Below, piece by piece: positions 6,746 to 7,373 of a DNA stretch of 7,373 bases; position 1 is the first letter of the stretch, and every line of letters starts with the position of its first letter. The notes under the pieces were generated by a model that saw nothing but the letters and a program-made list of their open reading frames with translations, was not told where the DNA came from and did not search any database. Source of the stretch: Chitinophagaceae bacterium (GTDB lineage Bacteria > Bacteroidota > Bacteroidia > Chitinophagales > Chitinophagaceae); NCBI GenBank assembly GCA_003151295.1, contig PLXD01000258.1:1-7373 (forward strand), in the 5' to 3' direction. Position numbers and translations under genes: made by a program.

Positions 6746-7288
6746 GAATGAGATCCCCGTCTCCGGGTAGTCGAGCTTACCGCTCTTGCGTTCCCCTCCT
6801 ACCGATACATGCATGATATTGATCTCTTTGTCGAAACCGTCATAAAGCAGGCTATTCGTAATCTCCATCTTTTTGACAGCCGGCACATTATTGACCTGAA
6901 AATAGCTCCAGGTGGCATCTTGTTCCTTTTCGCTGCCGACGAATTGAAGAACGACCGGCTTCCCGTCGACTTTGATCTGTACATTCTTCTCCACGTAGGC
7001 CGCAATATATCGATCACAGGCTTTTTTATCCTTCGGCGAAGAGAGATCGATCTTCACATGCAGGTTTTTCTCCAAGACCGCCTCAAAATCGCTTGTGAAC
7101 AACTTACAGCTGATCTCCAGGGTCTTATCCTTCGCATTGTGATTGATCTCGGTTACGCTGACATAAAAGGGGTGAAAGATAGCCGGGGATTTCGGCGGGG
7201 CCTGCCGAACCGGGCCTCCTGTCGTGAAAACGAGGATTCCAGGTAACAGACATTTCGATAAAAACCATTTATACGATGAGATCGCCAT
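6737..7288 (-). CDS. DUF6702-type exported protein of unknown function
   Basis: This 183-residue protein has an N-terminal hydrophobic stretch after a lysine (KWFLSKCLLPGILVF, residues 7-21), consistent with a signal peptide or anchor, and no convincing lipobox. The mature part begins near HPFYVSVTEINHN (39-51), followed by alternating beta-strand-like segments (DKTLEISCKLFTSDFE at 54-69, then NVQIKVDGKPVVLQFVG at 102-118) and ends in ISFEW. That HPFYVSVTEI opening and C-terminal pattern match my memory of the Bacteroidota-restricted DUF6702 family, whose function is not known; the length is normal. The ATG at 7288 is the first in frame and lacks a Shine-Dalgarno, as usual in this phylum. It converges with the CorC-family gene across 31 bases and diverges from the gene starting at 7347. 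Confidence 0.75.
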   Translation of the reverse strand: MAISSYKWFLSKCLLPGILVFTTGGPVRQAPPKSPAIFHPFYVSVTEINHNAKDKTLEISCKLFTSDFEAVLEKNLHVKIDLSSPKDKKACDRYIAAYVEKNVQIKVDGKPVVLQFVGSEKEQDATWSYFQVNNVPAVKKMEITNSLLYDGFDKEINIMHVSVGGERKSGKLDYPETGISFEW

Positions 7289-7312
7289 TTAAAAACTATA
7301 ATTTTCAGGATA

Positions 7313-7345
7313 CAAAAGTCTGGATAATTTTGACAACCTGGACAA
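7313..7345 (-). promoter_or_regulatory. Possible promoter for the DUF6702-type gene
   Basis: On the minus strand GACTTTTG (7320-7313) matches the -7 consensus TAnnTTTG at all but its first base, with a TTG (7345-7343) 22 bases further upstream. This would leave a leader of about 20 bases before the ATG at 7288. It overlaps the plus-strand promoter candidate, so the two genes may compete or be co-regulated. Confidence 0.3.
7325..7332 (+). promoter_or_regulatory. -7 promoter element for the gene starting at 7347
   Basis: TAATTTTG fits the Bacteroidota -7 consensus TAnnTTTG exactly and lies 14 bases before the ATG at 7347. No TTG is present at the expected -33 distance; the nearest T-rich match is TTTTC at 7302-7306, 18 bases upstream. 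Confidence 0.4.
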
Positions 7346-7346
7346 T

Positions 7347-7373
7347 ATGCAAGACTTCAAACTTTATTTCGGA
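7347..7373 (+). CDS. Start of a gene cut by the window end (nine codons)
   Basis: An ATG at 7347 opens a frame MQDFKLYFG that runs to the last base. Its position 14 bases after an exact -7 element supports a real gene start. Nine residues are too few for a family call. The opening vaguely recalls HupE/UreJ-type membrane proteins, which I remember as frequent neighbours of DUF6702 genes, but this is a guess. Confidence 0.4.

Noticed and set aside
1..7373. A hidden defence system, mobile element, CRISPR array, tRNA or rRNA
   Set aside because: No transposase, integrase, nuclease or toxin motif, no regularly spaced repeats and no tRNA-like cloverleaf were seen; genes with family matches fill nearly all of the window.

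Overview
The window looks like chromosomal DNA from a Gram-negative Bacteroidota bacterium, most likely a Chitinophaga/Niastella-type member of the Chitinophagaceae. The reasons are the family content (a DUF6702-type protein, a Bacteroidota-style TIM-barrel lipoprotein, a multi-pass LTA-synthase-like sulfatase-fold enzyme), start codons with no clear Shine-Dalgarno sequence, and upstream regions carrying the Bacteroidota -7 element TAnnTTTG. The taxon is inferred from remembered protein style, not from a search. Coding density is very high and no intergenic gap exceeds about 60 bases.

Layout. (1) 1-639, plus: the 3' part of a class I SAM-dependent methyltransferase, cut by the window edge. 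(2) 640-4747, minus: a probable two-gene operon, with a membrane LTA-synthase-like phosphotransferase (2759-4747) first and then a secreted lipoprotein with a galactose-binding-like N-terminus and a clan-A-like glycosidase barrel (640-2730). (3) 4794-6705, plus, divergent from that operon: a PAP2-family membrane phosphatase overlapping by 14 bases a CNNM/CorC (HlyC/CorC) family gene that is broken by one in-frame TAA. (4) 6737-7288, minus: a small exported DUF6702-type protein. (5) 7347-7373, plus: the first nine codons of another gene, divergent from the DUF6702-type gene.

Most of the window concerns the cell envelope: a lipid-linked head-group transferase, a lipid phosphatase, an outer-membrane or periplasmic glycan-active lipoprotein and a membrane ion transporter/regulator. 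A functional link between the transferase and the PAP2 phosphatase (use of phospholipid donors and recycling of the lipid products) is plausible but inferred only from the divergent arrangement. The clearest anomaly is the TAA at 5992-5994, which separates the DUF21 membrane domain from the CBS and CorC_HlyC domains with no frame change. I found no mobile element, CRISPR array, RNA gene or clearly novel multi-gene system. The lipoprotein at 640-2730 is the least characterised protein.
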